From an uncultured Pirellulaceae bacterium (lineage in GTDB: Bacteria; Planctomycetota; Planctomycetia; Pirellulales; Pirellulaceae): a stretch of DNA of 64,000 nucleotides. A program made the position numbers and the translations under genes. Shown piece by piece: positions 40,914-50,966 of this stretch. The notes below the pieces were generated by a model, which searched no databases, was not told the DNA's origin, and saw only the letters and a list, made by a program, of their open reading frames with translations. Position 1 is the first letter of the stretch. The number at the start of each line of letters is the position of its first letter. The stretch lies in contig CALFWR010000035.1 of assembly GCA_937928555.1 (NCBI GenBank), positions 1 to 64,000 on the forward strand. The letters run 5' to 3'.

Positions 40914-42668
40914 CTGAAAACTTCACACTTCCTCTCCCTCTGGTTTCCCAACTGGCCGATTCAGCGAATCGTCGCCGCGGAGCCCGAGCTGCGCAAAACG
41001 CACTTGGTGCTTTTTTACCGCGACCCGCGCCGGGGCAACCGCGTCGCGGCCGCGTCTCCTTTGGCATCGATCGCCGGAGTGCAAGTTGACATGCCGCTGA
41101 CGGAAGTCAAACAACTGCTGCACCACAGCGGCAAAAAGCAACAAACGTGGACTCATCGCATGCATCCGCGCACCCAACACCAGCAGTTGGCAAAGCACGG
41201 AATCGACTCCGTCGCTCAGCAACCGCGTCACTCCCGCAACCCGCCGACAGGACAGCGATCCCAAAAACTGCCTCGGTCTTCCCACGATTTCGAAAACGGG
41301 TTCTTCATTCTCGAACACGACCCCGTCGCTGACCGCCAAGCCCTAGAACGGCTTGCCGATTCGCTTCACATTTTCAGCCCCATTGTTGGCGTCGAGCAAA
41401 CTGATGCGCCCGAATCGTGCTTTCTGGACATCACCGGCCTGGAAAAGCTTTTCTCAAGCCACGCCAGTCTCCGCGCGCGGGCGATTCGCTTCCTTAAAGA
41501 AAAAGGCTTCACCGTTTTTTCAGCCATCGCCAACACCCCCGGCATGTCCTGGGGTCTGTCGCGTTACCACCCCAGTTCACGTGGCGACGAAGTCCCACCC
41601 GATCAGCTTCGTCGTGACTTTCGCAACCTCCCCGTCGCCGCGCTCAGGCTCCAGCCCGACACGCTCGACACGCTGCATCGCCTGGGCATCCAGACCATCG
41701 CCCAGTTGGTTTCCATCCCCCGCTCCCACCTGACATCTCGCTTCGGCGACGAATTGAATACGCGGATCGACCAGGCTTGGGGTAAAACCGAAGAACCCAT
41801 CGTCGCCCGCCACCGCCCTGCCGAATTTTCCGCCCGGCAGTTTATCGAATTTCCAACACGCGACCGCGAAACCATCAGCGTGATTCTTTCCCGTCTGCTC
41901 AGCGACATCTGCAAGCAACTCGTCGCCCGCCAAAAAGGAGCACTGCAATGGACGATTGGCCTGGACTGCGTCGACGCACCGACGATCGAATTCAAAGTCA
42001 ATCTTTTTCAGCCCACCGCCACCGTCGAACACGTGATGCAACTGGTGGAGCTTCAGTTGGAATCAGTTCTCAAGCCTTACCTTCGCGGCAAGCGAAAGAA
42101 AACCGACAGTAAGTCCAACGTGGCTCGAACCGTGACTAACATTTTGGTCCAGGAGATTACGGTGCGGGTGACTTCCTGCGTGTTATTGGTGGACCGACAG
42201 AAGCAGCTTTTCGACGAAAGCCCACGGCTGGACAAGCGATCTTTGGCTCACCTGATCAACCATCTGACCAGCCGCCTTGGCCAGGACAGTATTGTTTATC
42301 CGACACTGCAATCGGGTGCCCAACCGGAGCATTCTTTTCGCTTCAAGCCACTTGTTGATCCGCTGCGGATGCGGACGCGAAAGCGACAGATCACTCGCGA
42401 TCGTTCGCACAAACTCGCCCGTCCGTTTCGCTTGCTCGAACCGGTTTTAATCGCCGACCGGCCCGTCGCGCTGCCATTTTCGTTTCGCCATCAGGACGTT
42501 TGGCACTCGGTCGTCCAGCACTGGGGGCCCGAGCGTATCGAAACCGGCTGGTGGCACGGTCCGACGACTCGCCGCGACTACTGGCGCGTCGCCTCAGACA
42601 CCGGTCAGCACTTTTGGGTCTACTTCGATATCTGCCGCAAGAGGTGGTTTTTGCAGGGAGAGTTCTGA
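40914..42668 (+). CDS. imuB: ImuB, Y-family polymerase-like protein
   Basis: Family homology extends upstream of the track's GTG at 41004: [27 protein letters not shown] is the normal ImuB N-terminus. In this frame no ATG, GTG or TTG occurs between the imuA stop (40811) and 41004. I therefore mark a start near the CTG at 40914 (584 aa); ATC at 40911 is another option. Later parts include [14 protein letters not shown], a Y-family palm relic, GLSRYHP, and the little-finger region. ImuB lacks polymerase activity and links DnaE2 to the sliding clamp. The stop lies in the next heptamer array. Confidence 0.8.
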   Translation: MKTSHFLSLWFPNWPIQRIVAAEPELRKTHLVLFYRDPRRGNRVAAASPLASIAGVQVDMPLTEVKQLLHHSGKKQQTWTHRMHPRTQHQQLAKHGIDSVAQQPRHSRNPPTGQRSQKLPRSSHDFENGFFILEHDPVADRQALERLADSLHIFSPIVGVEQTDAPESCFLDITGLEKLFSSHASLRARAIRFLKEKGFTVFSAIANTPGMSWGLSRYHPSSRGDEVPPDQLRRDFRNLPVAALRLQPDTLDTLHRLGIQTIAQLVSIPRSHLTSRFGDELNTRIDQAWGKTEEPIVARHRPAEFSARQFIEFPTRDRETISVILSRLLSDICKQLVARQKGALQWTIGLDCVDAPTIEFKVNLFQPTATVEHVMQLVELQLESVLKPYLRGKRKKTDSKSNVARTVTNILVQEITVRVTSCVLLVDRQKQLFDESPRLDKRSLAHLINHLTSRLGQDSIVYPTLQSGAQPEHSFRFKPLVDPLRMRTRKRQITRDRSHKLARPFRLLEPVLIADRPVALPFSFRHQDVWHSVVQHWGPERIETGWWHGPTTRRDYWRVASDTGQHFWVYFDICRKRWFLQGEF

Positions 42669-42736
42669 GTACCGAGTACCGAGTACCGAGTACTGAGTAC
42701 TGAGTACTGAGTACTGAGTTCTGAGTTCTGAGTTCT
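42660..42736. repeat. GAGTACY/GAGTTCT heptamer array at the imuB stop
   Basis: Eleven units: GAGTTCT, GAGTACC x3, GAGTACT x4, GAGTTCT x3. The last ImuB codons GAG TTC TGA are the first unit plus the start of the second. The same heptamer family occurs at the imuA stop. Confidence 0.93.
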
Positions 42737-42764
42737 GAATGTTCAGTTTCCATTCCCCAGGCTG

Positions 42765-42890
42765 CATTCCCAATTCCCAATTCCCAATTCCCAATTCCCA
42801 ATTCCCAATTCCCAATTCCCAATTCCCAATTCCCAATTCCCAATTCCCAATTCCCAATTCCCAATTCCCAATTCCCAATTCCCAATTCCC
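42765..42890. repeat. (AATTCCC)17 heptamer array abutting the dnaE2 start
   Basis: One CATTCCC and seventeen exact AATTCCC units run directly into the dnaE2 ATG at 42891. The array leaves no Shine-Dalgarno sequence for dnaE2. Long antisense ORFs made of NWELGIG are translations of the array, not genes. Confidence 0.95.
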
Positions 42891-45800
42891 ATGTTCTCCG
42901 AACTCCACTGCAAAACAAACTTCTCCTTCCTCGCTGGCGGATCGCATGCTGACGAACTGGTTGCCACTGCTGTCGAACTGGGCTACTCCGCCCTGGCTGT
43001 CACTGACCAGAACACCCTCGCCGGTGTCGTCCGCGCTTACTCCGCTATCCGCGACATCCAAAGAACGCTCGACACCGAAAACCGGGCCGCCCACAATCTG
43101 AAACTGATCATCGGCGCCGAAATCGTCCTCAAAGATGGCCTTCCGGTCGTCCTCTGGGCGACCGACCGTGCGGCCTACGCCAACCTTTCCACGCTTCTGA
43201 CTGTCGGGCGCCGCCGGGCCCCCAAAGGTGAATGCTGGTTGAACTTCCAGGACATCGCTGACCACCACCAGGGCCTGCTCGCCGGTGTCGTTCCCTTCCT
43301 TCCCGGTGACACCCCGCGGATGGCTCACGTTGATTCCACCCACCCCAGCTACCGGTGGTTCGGCTGCGACCCCAGGCATCAAACTGACCAGGCCATGAAA
43401 GCCTTCGCCAAACGAAACCTCCACTCTCCGGTGCACCAGTACGATGCTTACCGCGAAGTCTTCGGCGACCGCGCCCACCTGCTGGCCAGCCTCTACAAAG
43501 GCATCGATGACCGTTGGCGAATCGAACAACTTCGCTCCATCGCCACGCAGCACAACCTCGCACCGGTTGCCGCCGGTGACGTTCTCTATCACAAGCCCGC
43601 CCGCATGCCGCTGCACGACGTCCTGACCGCGATTCGTCACCGCACCACCGTTCCGCTGGCCGGCGACCTTCGCATCGCCAACTCACACCGCCACCTCCAG
43701 TCCATCACCCGCCGCCAGCAGCAATTTTCACTGTTGCCCGAATCGATCGCCAACGCAAACCACATCGCCAGCCAATGCAGCTTCGACCTTGGGCAACTGC
43801 GTTACGAATACCCGCGCGAACTGGCTCCCGATGGCCAACAGCCGATCGACTACCTCCGCGAACTGGTCCGGAAAGGCTCCCGCTGGCGATACCCCAATGG
43901 CGTTCCCAAGAAAGTCTGCGACCAGATCCGCCACGAGATGGGCTTGATCCATGAACTGAACTACGAAGCCTACTTCCTGACCGTCTGGGACCTCGTTCGT
44001 TTCGCCCGCAGTCGCGACATCCTCTGCCAAGGCCGCGGCTCTGCGGCGAACTCCGCCGTCTGCTACGTCCTTGGCATCACCTCGGTCGATCCCGACACCA
44101 CCGACCTTCTCTTCGAACGTTTTATCAGCAGAGAACGCGACGAAGCCCCCGACATCGATGTCGATTTTGAACACGAGCGTCGCGAAGAAGTCCTCCAGTA
44201 CCTTTACGAAAAATACGGCCGCGACCGCGCTGGCCTAGCCGCGACGGTGATAACTTACCGCAGTCGCAGCGCCATCCGCGACGTCGGCAAAGCCCTTGGG
44301 TTGTCACTTGACCGCGTTGACGCACTGGCCAAACAGGTCGACGGCTACCGCAACGTCGACGACCTCCAGAGCCGCTGCGAAATTGTTGGCATCGATCCGA
44401 ACTCGCAACAGGGAAGCCGCCTCTGTCATCTGGTCAACGAAATTCTGGGCTTTCCTCGCCACCTGTCGCAGCACGTCGGCGGGATGGTGATGACCGAAGG
44501 CAAGCTTCACGAACTGGTGCCGATCGAAAACGCTGCGATGGAAAACCGCACCGTGATCCAGTGGGATAAAAACGACCTGGAAGAATTGGGCCTGCTCAAA
44601 GTCGACTGTCTGTGCCTTGGCATGCTGTCCGCGATCCGCAAATGCTTTGCGATGGTCAAATCTCACTGGGGCGACGAGCTAACCCTGGCCAACATTCCCC
44701 AGGAAGACCCCGTGGTCTACGACATGATCTGTGACGCCGACACCGTGGGCGTGTTTCAGATCGAAAGCCGAGGCCAGATGAGCATGCTGCCGCGTCTCAA
44801 GCCACGAACGTGGTACGACCTTGTGATCGAAGTCGCGATCGTGCGGCCGGGTCCGATCCAGGGCAACATGGTGCATCCGTTTTTGCGTCGTCGTAACGGA
44901 GACGAAGAAGTCACCTATCCCAACGAAGCCATCAAAGCGGTTCTACATCGAACGCTCGGAGTGCCGATCTTCCAGGAACAAGCCATGAAACTGGCTGTCG
45001 TCGCTGCGGGTTTCACGCCCGGTGAAGCCGATCAACTCCGCCGCGCGATGGGTGCGTGGCGAAAGACCGGAGTCATCGACAAATTCCAACACAAGCTGAT
45101 GGACGGGATGGCGAAAAATGGGCTCTCTGGCGAATTCGCCCAGCAGGTGTTCCGGCAAATCCGGGGCTTCGGCGAGTACGGCTTTCCTGAATCTCACGCC
45201 GCCAGTTTCGCACTGCTGGTTTACGTTTCCTCGTTTCTCAAGTGTTACTACCCGGCTGCGTTTTGCGCCTCGTTGATCAACAGCCAGCCGATGGGCTTTT
45301 ACCCACCCGCCCAGTTGATCTCCGACGCCCGCCGCCACGACGTGGAAATCCTCCCCGTCGACGTCAATCACAGCGACCGGGACTGTACTCTTGAACGCGG
45401 CGAAAACGGAATCGACTGGGCGGTGCGAATGGGCCTGCGAATGATCTCGGGCATGCGAATGAACGTCGCCGAACTGATCCTGGACGCACGCCAAAACGGA
45501 GACTTTGCCAGCATGGTAGACTTCACCCGCCGCACCGGACTGGGACAAGCCACCATCGCGACGCTCAGCAAAGCCGACGCGTTTGGGTCGGTCAATCAGG
45601 ACCGCCGCCAGGCCCTGTGGCAGGCTTTGGCTCAGGAAAAGAAACCCCAGCATCAACCGCTGTTCTCGGGGCTTGACGACCAGGACGACAACGCGGCTTA
45701 CCTTCCGGACCTCACGCCGCAGCAGCAAGTCACCGAAGACTACCGCACGGTGGGCCTGTCACTGCGCGCCCACCCGGTGTCGTTTCACCGTGATTCACTG

Positions 45801-46133
45801 CAGCAGCTTGGCATCGTCACCCATCAGGGGCTGTCCGATTGCAACGACGGAGACCAAGTTCGTGTGGCGGGTTTGGTGATCCTTCGTCAGCGCCCCGCGA
45901 CCGCCAAGGGCATTACTTTCGTGACGCTCGAAGACGAGACCGGCACCGCCAACCTGGTGGTCAAGCCCCGGATTTGGGAGAAGTTCTACCAGACCGCTCG
46001 CCGCAGTGCCGCCTGGATCGTCCACGGCAAACTCGAACGCCGCAGTAACGTCACCCACGTCGTGGCGACGCGAATCGAAGACATGGCCGGCCGCATTGGC
46101 CAGCTGAATCTGAAATCCCGGGACTTCCGCTAA
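42891..46133 (+). CDS. dnaE2: error-prone DNA polymerase III alpha subunit DnaE2
   Basis: A 1,080-aa protein, the right size for DnaE2. The N-terminal PHP domain reads [23 protein letters not shown] and [13 protein letters not shown]. The polymerase core has [33 protein letters not shown], the helix-hairpin-helix region, [21 protein letters not shown] and [16 protein letters not shown]-terminal OB-fold follows ([29 protein letters not shown]). It performs error-prone lesion bypass with ImuA and ImuB. The start ATG touches the AATTCCC array. Confidence 0.96.
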   Translation: MFSELHCKTNFSFLAGGSHADELVATAVELGYSALAVTDQNTLAGVVRAYSAIRDIQRTLDTENRAAHNLKLIIGAEIVLKDGLPVVLWATDRAAYANLSTLLTVGRRRAPKGECWLNFQDIADHHQGLLAGVVPFLPGDTPRMAHVDSTHPSYRWFGCDPRHQTDQAMKAFAKRNLHSPVHQYDAYREVFGDRAHLLASLYKGIDDRWRIEQLRSIATQHNLAPVAAGDVLYHKPARMPLHDVLTAIRHRTTVPLAGDLRIANSHRHLQSITRRQQQFSLLPESIANANHIASQCSFDLGQLRYEYPRELAPDGQQPIDYLRELVRKGSRWRYPNGVPKKVCDQIRHEMGLIHELNYEAYFLTVWDLVRFARSRDILCQGRGSAANSAVCYVLGITSVDPDTTDLLFERFISRERDEAPDIDVDFEHERREEVLQYLYEKYGRDRAGLAATVITYRSRSAIRDVGKALGLSLDRVDALAKQVDGYRNVDDLQSRCEIVGIDPNSQQGSRLCHLVNEILGFPRHLSQHVGGMVMTEGKLHELVPIENAAMENRTVIQWDKNDLEELGLLKVDCLCLGMLSAIRKCFAMVKSHWGDELTLANIPQEDPVVYDMICDADTVGVFQIESRGQMSMLPRLKPRTWYDLVIEVAIVRPGPIQGNMVHPFLRRRNGDEEVTYPNEAIKAVLHRTLGVPIFQEQAMKLAVVAAGFTPGEADQLRRAMGAWRKTGVIDKFQHKLMDGMAKNGLSGEFAQQVFRQIRGFGEYGFPESHAASFALLVYVSSFLKCYYPAAFCASLINSQPMGFYPPAQLISDARRHDVEILPVDVNHSDRDCTLERGENGIDWAVRMGLRMISGMRMNVAELILDARQNGDFASMVDFTRRTGLGQATIATLSKADAFGSVNQDRRQALWQALAQEKKPQHQPLFSGLDDQDDNAAYLPDLTPQQQVTEDYRTVGLSLRAHPVSFHRDSLQQLGIVTHQGLSDCNDGDQVRVAGLVILRQRPATAKGITFVTLEDETGTANLVVKPRIWEKFYQTARRSAAWIVHGKLERRSNVTHVVATRIEDMAGRIGQLNLKSRDFR

Positions 46134-46493
46134 GTGTCAGGAAATCGGCAAAAGTCAGCCGCTGGCCGCGATTTTGTCGAGCACCCTCCCATCCGGGCCA
46201 TCCGGGAGGGTCGGCGGCTCACCGCCGGGGAGGGCTGCGCGGCTGTCATTGCCAGAGGGAGAGCATTGGCAGAGGGAGAGCATTGGCATGGCGGTGAATA
46301 AATCACAGCATCTCCGAGTAAAGTTTTACGCCTTGGCGTGCTACTTATTTTCACAGCCTCGGAAAGGCGAGCCAATTAAGAAAGCGACTCTGAATCCGAG
46401 GCGGAACAAGGCACGAAGGAAACAAGTCTTTCGACAACCCAACCCGATGCCTCACGGCCAGCGGCTCTGTTGCGCGGAAACCCGAGGCCTTAC
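46134..46493. other. intergenic repeat-rich region after dnaE2
   Basis: No convincing gene. It contains a REP-like palindrome (46204-46234) and two tandem copies of a 17-bp word AGAGGGAGAGCATTGGC (46254-46287). The long plus-strand ORF 46174-47064 in the track mostly shadows the desaturase gene. Confidence 0.5.
46204..46234. repeat. REP-like palindrome, copy 2
   Basis: GGGAGGGTCGGCGGCTCACCGCCGGGGAGGG, the reverse complement of the copy at 21602 with one mismatch. Confidence 0.7.
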
Positions 46494-46615
46494 TTCGACT
46501 TTCGCAATCGTTCTTTTTCTTCATAAATTTAGAAGAAATCGAAACCCGAAGCGTGAGCGAGGCACCGTAATTTCCTCGCTCACGCGTCGGGTTACCAAAA
46601 AGTGCGAAAGTCGAA
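46494..46615. repeat. nested inverted repeats between dnaE2 and the desaturase
   Basis: The outer arms TTCGACTTTCGCA (46494-46506) and TGCGAAAGTCGAA (46603-46615) pair perfectly. The inner arms AACCCGAAGCGTGAGCGAGG (46543-46562) and CCTCGCTCACGCGTCGGGTT (46574-46593) pair with one mismatch. It may serve as a bidirectional terminator or be a mobile palindromic unit. Confidence 0.7.
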
Positions 46616-46653
46616 CTTTCGGCCAGCGGGGCACTGATCGACGCCTGTGCGTT

Positions 46654-47667
46654 TTAGTCCAGCGCCTTGCGATCGAGCGCAGCATTGTTGGGCGTTGCCA
46701 GATCGGAAATCAGACCGATCTTTTGCAAACTCGCCAACGTCAGATACGTGACGTCCACTTCCCACCAGCGGTGTCCATGCCTGGCACTTCTTGGATCGGC
46801 GTGGTGATTGTTGTGCCAGCCTTCGCCGTTGGTCAGGATCGCGAACAGCCAATTGTTGCGACTGTCCTCGCGAGTTTCGTAATTGCGATAGCCCCACATG
46901 TGCGCGGCGCTGTTGATCGCCCAAGTGACATGCCACGTAAAGACCGTTCGCATGACCACGCCCCAGAAAAAGAACTGAACCGTCGTGCGAACCATCTCGC
47001 CGGTGAACAAACCCGCGATCATCCCCAGCGGGATGAACGCCAAGGCATGCAGCACGTAAACTAAAATCCACTTTTGGCCACGCTGTAGCCACATGTAATA
47101 CTTGTCCCGCATCAGATCTTTGACGTAGCGATCATAAGCCGAAGCGGTGCTGGTGGCTTTGTTGTCCACGAACAACCAACCCATATGCGCCCAAAACCCA
47201 CTCACCCGTGGCGTGTGCGGATCCGGTTGGTGGTCAGAGTGTTGATGGTGAATCCGATGAACCAGAACCCACCGCGCCGGAGAATCCTGAAAACTGCAAA
47301 CTCCCAGCGTGGCCAGCGTGTACTCAAACCACTTCGGGCAGTTGAAGCCCTTGTGTGTCAGCAGGCGATGGTACCCCGCTCCGATTCCGATCGAAGTAAA
47401 GATGTAATTTCCCACGAACAGGAACGCCACGCCCCACCACGAAAAGAAATAACCAAAGAAAGCCAGCGGAATCACCGCGTGAAACAGCAGCACCGGAATC
47501 ACATAGCTCCAAAGGATCGCCGATTCATCGACCTGCTCGGGCTTGGGGATCCGCTCATCGCGACCCAATTGCTGGCCTTCGACGTGGATGTCTTTAGCCT
47601 GTTGGTCAACGGAGCTTGTGGACTCCGGCGGTCGTTTATCGTTTGTCTTGGAGACTTCGGTCGCCAT
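46654..47667 (-). CDS. membrane fatty-acid (acyl-CoA) desaturase
   Basis: A 337-aa membrane di-iron enzyme. The three histidine boxes are present: [15 protein letters not shown] and HNNHHAD. Hydrophobic segments ([61 protein letters not shown]) match the delta-9 desaturase layout. It introduces a cis double bond into acyl chains to adjust membrane fluidity. The hydrophilic N-terminal ~45 residues are variable. The start [10 protein letters not shown] is likely. The upstream region holds a short MITE remnant. Confidence 0.93.
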   Translation of the reverse strand: MATEVSKTNDKRPPESTSSVDQQAKDIHVEGQQLGRDERIPKPEQVDESAILWSYVIPVLLFHAVIPLAFFGYFFSWWGVAFLFVGNYIFTSIGIGAGYHRLLTHKGFNCPKWFEYTLATLGVCSFQDSPARWVLVHRIHHQHSDHQPDPHTPRVSGFWAHMGWLFVDNKATSTASAYDRYVKDLMRDKYYMWLQRGQKWILVYVLHALAFIPLGMIAGLFTGEMVRTTVQFFFWGVVMRTVFTWHVTWAINSAAHMWGYRNYETREDSRNNWLFAILTNGEGWHNNHHADPRSARHGHRWWEVDVTYLTLASLQKIGLISDLATPNNAALDRKALD

Positions 47668-47781
47668 TGGGAACCCATGATTCGTGTTAAGATTTCGACG
47701 ATTTTAACCCGATTGGCGTCAGGACAAAACGTCAAAACAAAGGCCTGCTGCACAAATGGGGAGCCGGTCACGTGTTCTCAA

Positions 47782-47843
47782 CCGGGATTGTTCACGCTGG
47801 CGGGCGCTGATGGTAGTTGATTCACCCGCGTGAATAATCCGGG
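47782..47843 (-). mobile_element. MITE remnant, short copy
   Basis: About 62 bp: CCGGGATTGTTCACGCTGGCGGGCG at one end and CCCGCGTGAATAATCCGGG at the other, with most of the interior missing. The flanks CTCAA and TCCAA are only partly alike, so any target duplication has decayed. It lies in the 280-bp gap between the desaturase and MJ0042 genes. Confidence 0.6.
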
Positions 47844-47948
47844 TCCAAAAGGCACAAGCGGCGGTTCATCGGGAGAAACCGTCGATCGCGGCGAAGTGTA
47901 ACTTCGGTTGATATGTCACACCCAAACGCTGGCTTGCTGGTCCGCTGG

Positions 47949-48947
47949 CTATCCCCGGCGACCGCCACGTTCTTCCATCTTCTTGTAGTAGTTTCGGGCA
48001 TTAAGGGAATCCATGAACGCTTTCCCCAGGGCACCGCACACCACCACACGAATCGCCCATCCCCATATCGAAAACAGTGCGAACGGGTTCAGAATGATCC
48101 CGACGATTTCAAGCCCAAGGTACAAGATCAACCCGACCAGGCTGCAGGTCATTGGGAAAACCTGAACTCCAAACGCGAGACCGATGTAGACGACGCCCAG
48201 CGAGATCCCAATCCCGTAGATGACTCGTTGTACCGACGTCAATTTATCGGACAGTTCTTTGATTTCATCGTCACTCAACGCGGGTTTACCGGCAGCGACG
48301 TCCTGCTCATTTGACCACTTGGCCATTTCCAGGCTTTCCGAGCCGACCGAAAAGAACAAAAATCCGTAGACCAATGCGACGAGCACGCCCATGATCAACA
48401 ACGTCATCGTGGCCTTATCCAGGGAATCCTTGACCGCCCCGTGGACTTTTTGCTTTTTATTGCGTCGCTTTTTTTTGCCCTTCCCGCCACTGACAAAATC
48501 ATCATCCTGATCAAACTGTGACTTGTGTCGCTGCCGGGCTTCTTCGGTGACAAAGGGATTGGCAACAACGTCGGCGACTTGATCGTTGCCAACGTCGATC
48601 GTGGCAGCGGCAGGATTGGTCGTCGAAGAACCCCCGGGGCTGAATCCCGGGTCCTGGACGACGTGATTACGAAGCGGATCGGGTCCTGCGGGGCTTGGCC
48701 CACCAAAGATTTCCGGTTGCTTGCGGATTGCTCCCAGTCCCATCTTGGCCAAAGTATCCGGGGCCGGCCCAGTTCGCGACGCAGCAGTCTTTCGGCCGGT
48801 TTGAGTTGCCTTGGTTTGAGTTGCTGTGGAAGCCGCTTTTGCCGAAAAGGCCTTGTTGCAGGAAGTGCATTTCACCTTCTTGCCCAGAGCCTTTTCCGGG
48901 ATTTTGTAGCGGGTTTGGCAGTGTGGGCAGGCGATATTCAGCGACAT
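47949..48947 (-). CDS. MJ0042-type zinc-ribbon membrane protein
   Basis: A 332-aa protein. The N-terminal ribbon CPHCQTRYKIPEKALGKKVKCTSCNKAF matches the MJ0042 zinc finger seen in many planctomycete and delta-proteobacterial proteins. A long polar linker follows, then a basic patch GKGKKKRRNKKQK. About four membrane segments end the protein (TLLIMGVLVALVYGFLFF, VIYGIGISLGVVYIGLAFGV, MTCSLVGLILYLGLEIVGIIL, WAIRVVVCGALG). Function unknown; the layout suggests a cytoplasmic metal-binding head on a membrane anchor. Confidence 0.8.
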   Translation of the reverse strand: MSLNIACPHCQTRYKIPEKALGKKVKCTSCNKAFSAKAASTATQTKATQTGRKTAASRTGPAPDTLAKMGLGAIRKQPEIFGGPSPAGPDPLRNHVVQDPGFSPGGSSTTNPAAATIDVGNDQVADVVANPFVTEEARQRHKSQFDQDDDFVSGGKGKKKRRNKKQKVHGAVKDSLDKATMTLLIMGVLVALVYGFLFFSVGSESLEMAKWSNEQDVAAGKPALSDDEIKELSDKLTSVQRVIYGIGISLGVVYIGLAFGVQVFPMTCSLVGLILYLGLEIVGIILNPFALFSIWGWAIRVVVCGALGKAFMDSLNARNYYKKMEERGGRRG

Positions 48948-49271
48948 AATTGCGTTCTAAAGCAAGCGAAATGGATTGCATCGAGTCTAACCGATCGGCT
49001 TGCAACTTGTAGGCAGATTCCTGACCTTCGGCCAATCGAAGCGATCCGAATAGTCATGGCGTCCCAGTCAGAAGGCTTGTTCTATTTGTCCTGATCGCGT
49101 GAACGAGCGTACAATTGGCGATAAGCTTGCCTTCGACCGGCCGCAAAGCGCATTGCTTCACACCAATGCCCAAAAAAACGTGGCAAATCCGGCGTCGCAC
49201 ACGCTAATTCCGGATTAGAATTGTGGGACTTCCGGAAACCTTCGGTAAAAGAACCATCAGACGGTGCATTG
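48948..49271. other. divergent promoter region
   Basis: 324 bp without a gene, between two divergent CDSs. TTGTCC (49086-49091) and TACAAT (49110-49115), spaced 18 bp, form a possible sigma-70 promoter reading plus, but this is weak evidence. Confidence 0.35.
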
Positions 49272-50816
49272 ATGCTAAATCGACTTTCTTTCAGCCTGTT
49301 GTTTTTGACTCTCGCGTTGACCGCCAATCTGGCTTTCGCGCAGCGGGGCTTCGTCTCCAACGCAAACGCATCGGCGGCAGGTTTGAATGTGGCCTGGTCC
49401 ACCCAGTTGGGAATCAGCGCCCGGGGCAAACTGGTCGACTGGCAACTGATTGTCGATGAAGACAATTCGACGGTCTACTACGTCGTCACCGCCGGCAATC
49501 GAAGAGAACTCTACGCCCAGTCGGACCTGAATCCATTCGGTCAGCCATGGGGCGTCGATGGCGCCAAAGCAAAAGCCGAAGAACGCAAAGAGCTTTTGGA
49601 TCTGGAGTACAAGTACTACGAAAAAGACATCGAAGTCACCGTGAGCAGCTTCGTGGTTCCCAACACCACCATTTTGGCATTGGGTGGCGACGGCCGAGTC
49701 GTTTCGATCGACGGGAACACGGGGGCCGTGAACTGGACCCAGGCTGTCGGCGACCCCACTCTTCCCAGCTCCGGGCTGGGAGCCAGCAAGAAACATGTCG
49801 CGGTCACCAACGGCTCACGCGTCTACTGCCTGGACTTCGACACAGGAAGAACGCTCTGGGATCGGAAATGTAAACACTCAGTTGTTTCGTCACCGATTTG
49901 CTCGGAAGACAACGTCTACGTTCCTCTGGCCAACGGTAGGCTTCAGGCGCTTGGGATGGAAAAACTCGGAGTCGACACTTTCACATTGGTTGGACACGGC
50001 GAATCGAGAGCAAGGCCGGTCATTACAGAGCAAAATGTGGTTTGGACCAACGAAGGCGGCGATGTCAACATTGCTCCCATCAGCGGTCGTCGGACGGTCA
50101 GCTTTCGACTCAACGCCTCCGCGCCGATCGTATCTGCTGCCACGGCAGGCCTTGGATTGATCTACTCAGCGTCGGTTGACGGATTCGTGTATGGAATTGA
50201 TGAACAGGTCGGCAAGCTGGATTGGAATGTCTCGACCGGAGCCGGCGTCACACAGTCCCCTGTCCTTCACGGCGGACACCTGTATGTGGTCACCGACGCG
50301 GACAAGCTGTTCCGCCTGGACGCCAAAGAAGGCCTTTTCAGTGATCGCTGGCAAGATCCTCTTTCGGGCATCAAAAAAATCGTTGGCTTTGGCAAACAAA
50401 CCATCTACTGCCTCGACTCCGGCGGCGGCCTGGTGGGCGTGGATCGCGAAACCAAAGCCGTTACCAAGCGTATTGCCTCTTCCAATATCGAGTTGGTCCT
50501 GACCAATGACATCACCGATCGCCTGTTTCTGGCAACGGAAACGGGTTTTGTCCAATGCCTTCACGAGACCGCCAGTTTGCAGCCCAAACTGCTTGACGCC
50601 GAAGGCATGGGGTCGGGAACCAGAGGATCCGGGTCGAAAGACGGTTCCGGGACCAAAGGCTCTGGCACCAAAGGCTCTGGCACCAAAGATGGCTCTTCAA
50701 CGAAAGACAGCGACAATCCGTTTGGGGAAAGTTCCGACGACGACGGCAGCAATCCGTTTGGAGAAAGTTCCGACGAAGACGAAGACGAAGACGACAGCAA
50801 CCCGTTTGGTGGCTAG
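49272..50816 (+). CDS. secreted PQQ-like beta-propeller with acidic NPFG tail
   Basis: A 514-aa protein from MLNRLSFSLLFLTLALTANLAFAQ, a signal peptide; the track's 49221 start adds 17 residues. Propeller blades follow: LALGGDGRVVSIDGNTGAVNWTQ, VYCLDFDTGRTLWDRK, VYGIDEQVGKLDWNVSTG and YCLDSGGGLVGVDRET. The tail is low-complexity: GSGTKGSGTKGSGTK, then three DNPFG/SNPFG motifs within Asp/Glu/Ser-rich sequence. Such tails may bind cations or partners. It is exported; no enzymatic role can be assigned. Confidence 0.8.
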   Translation: MLNRLSFSLLFLTLALTANLAFAQRGFVSNANASAAGLNVAWSTQLGISARGKLVDWQLIVDEDNSTVYYVVTAGNRRELYAQSDLNPFGQPWGVDGAKAKAEERKELLDLEYKYYEKDIEVTVSSFVVPNTTILALGGDGRVVSIDGNTGAVNWTQAVGDPTLPSSGLGASKKHVAVTNGSRVYCLDFDTGRTLWDRKCKHSVVSSPICSEDNVYVPLANGRLQALGMEKLGVDTFTLVGHGESRARPVITEQNVVWTNEGGDVNIAPISGRRTVSFRLNASAPIVSAATAGLGLIYSASVDGFVYGIDEQVGKLDWNVSTGAGVTQSPVLHGGHLYVVTDADKLFRLDAKEGLFSDRWQDPLSGIKKIVGFGKQTIYCLDSGGGLVGVDRETKAVTKRIASSNIELVLTNDITDRLFLATETGFVQCLHETASLQPKLLDAEGMGSGTRGSGSKDGSGTKGSGTKGSGTKDGSSTKDSDNPFGESSDDDGSNPFGESSDEDEDEDDSNPFGG

Positions 50817-50966
50817 TCGTGGAGCGGCTAATCGTTGGGCGACCGGTAGTCGGAGCGTTTTGTCGACCGGGCAACAACTTTGCTGATGCTGTAATTGCGT
50901 GGCTTGACGTTCTGCTTTCGGGCACCACAATCATCGCTTTCACTCTCGAATCCGGGCGAATGATTT

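Noticed and set aside
41004-42668. imuB start at GTG 41004 as in the ORF track
   Set aside because: It would remove the conserved [11 protein letters not shown]-terminus of the family.
42391-42967. Minus-strand ORFs made of NWELGIG repeats and the plus ORF made of PIPNSQF
   Set aside because: They are translations of the AATTCCC heptamer array in spacers between real genes.
46174-47064. Plus-strand 296-aa ORF
   Set aside because: It is antisense to the desaturase with its three histidine boxes, and its own sequence shows no family features.
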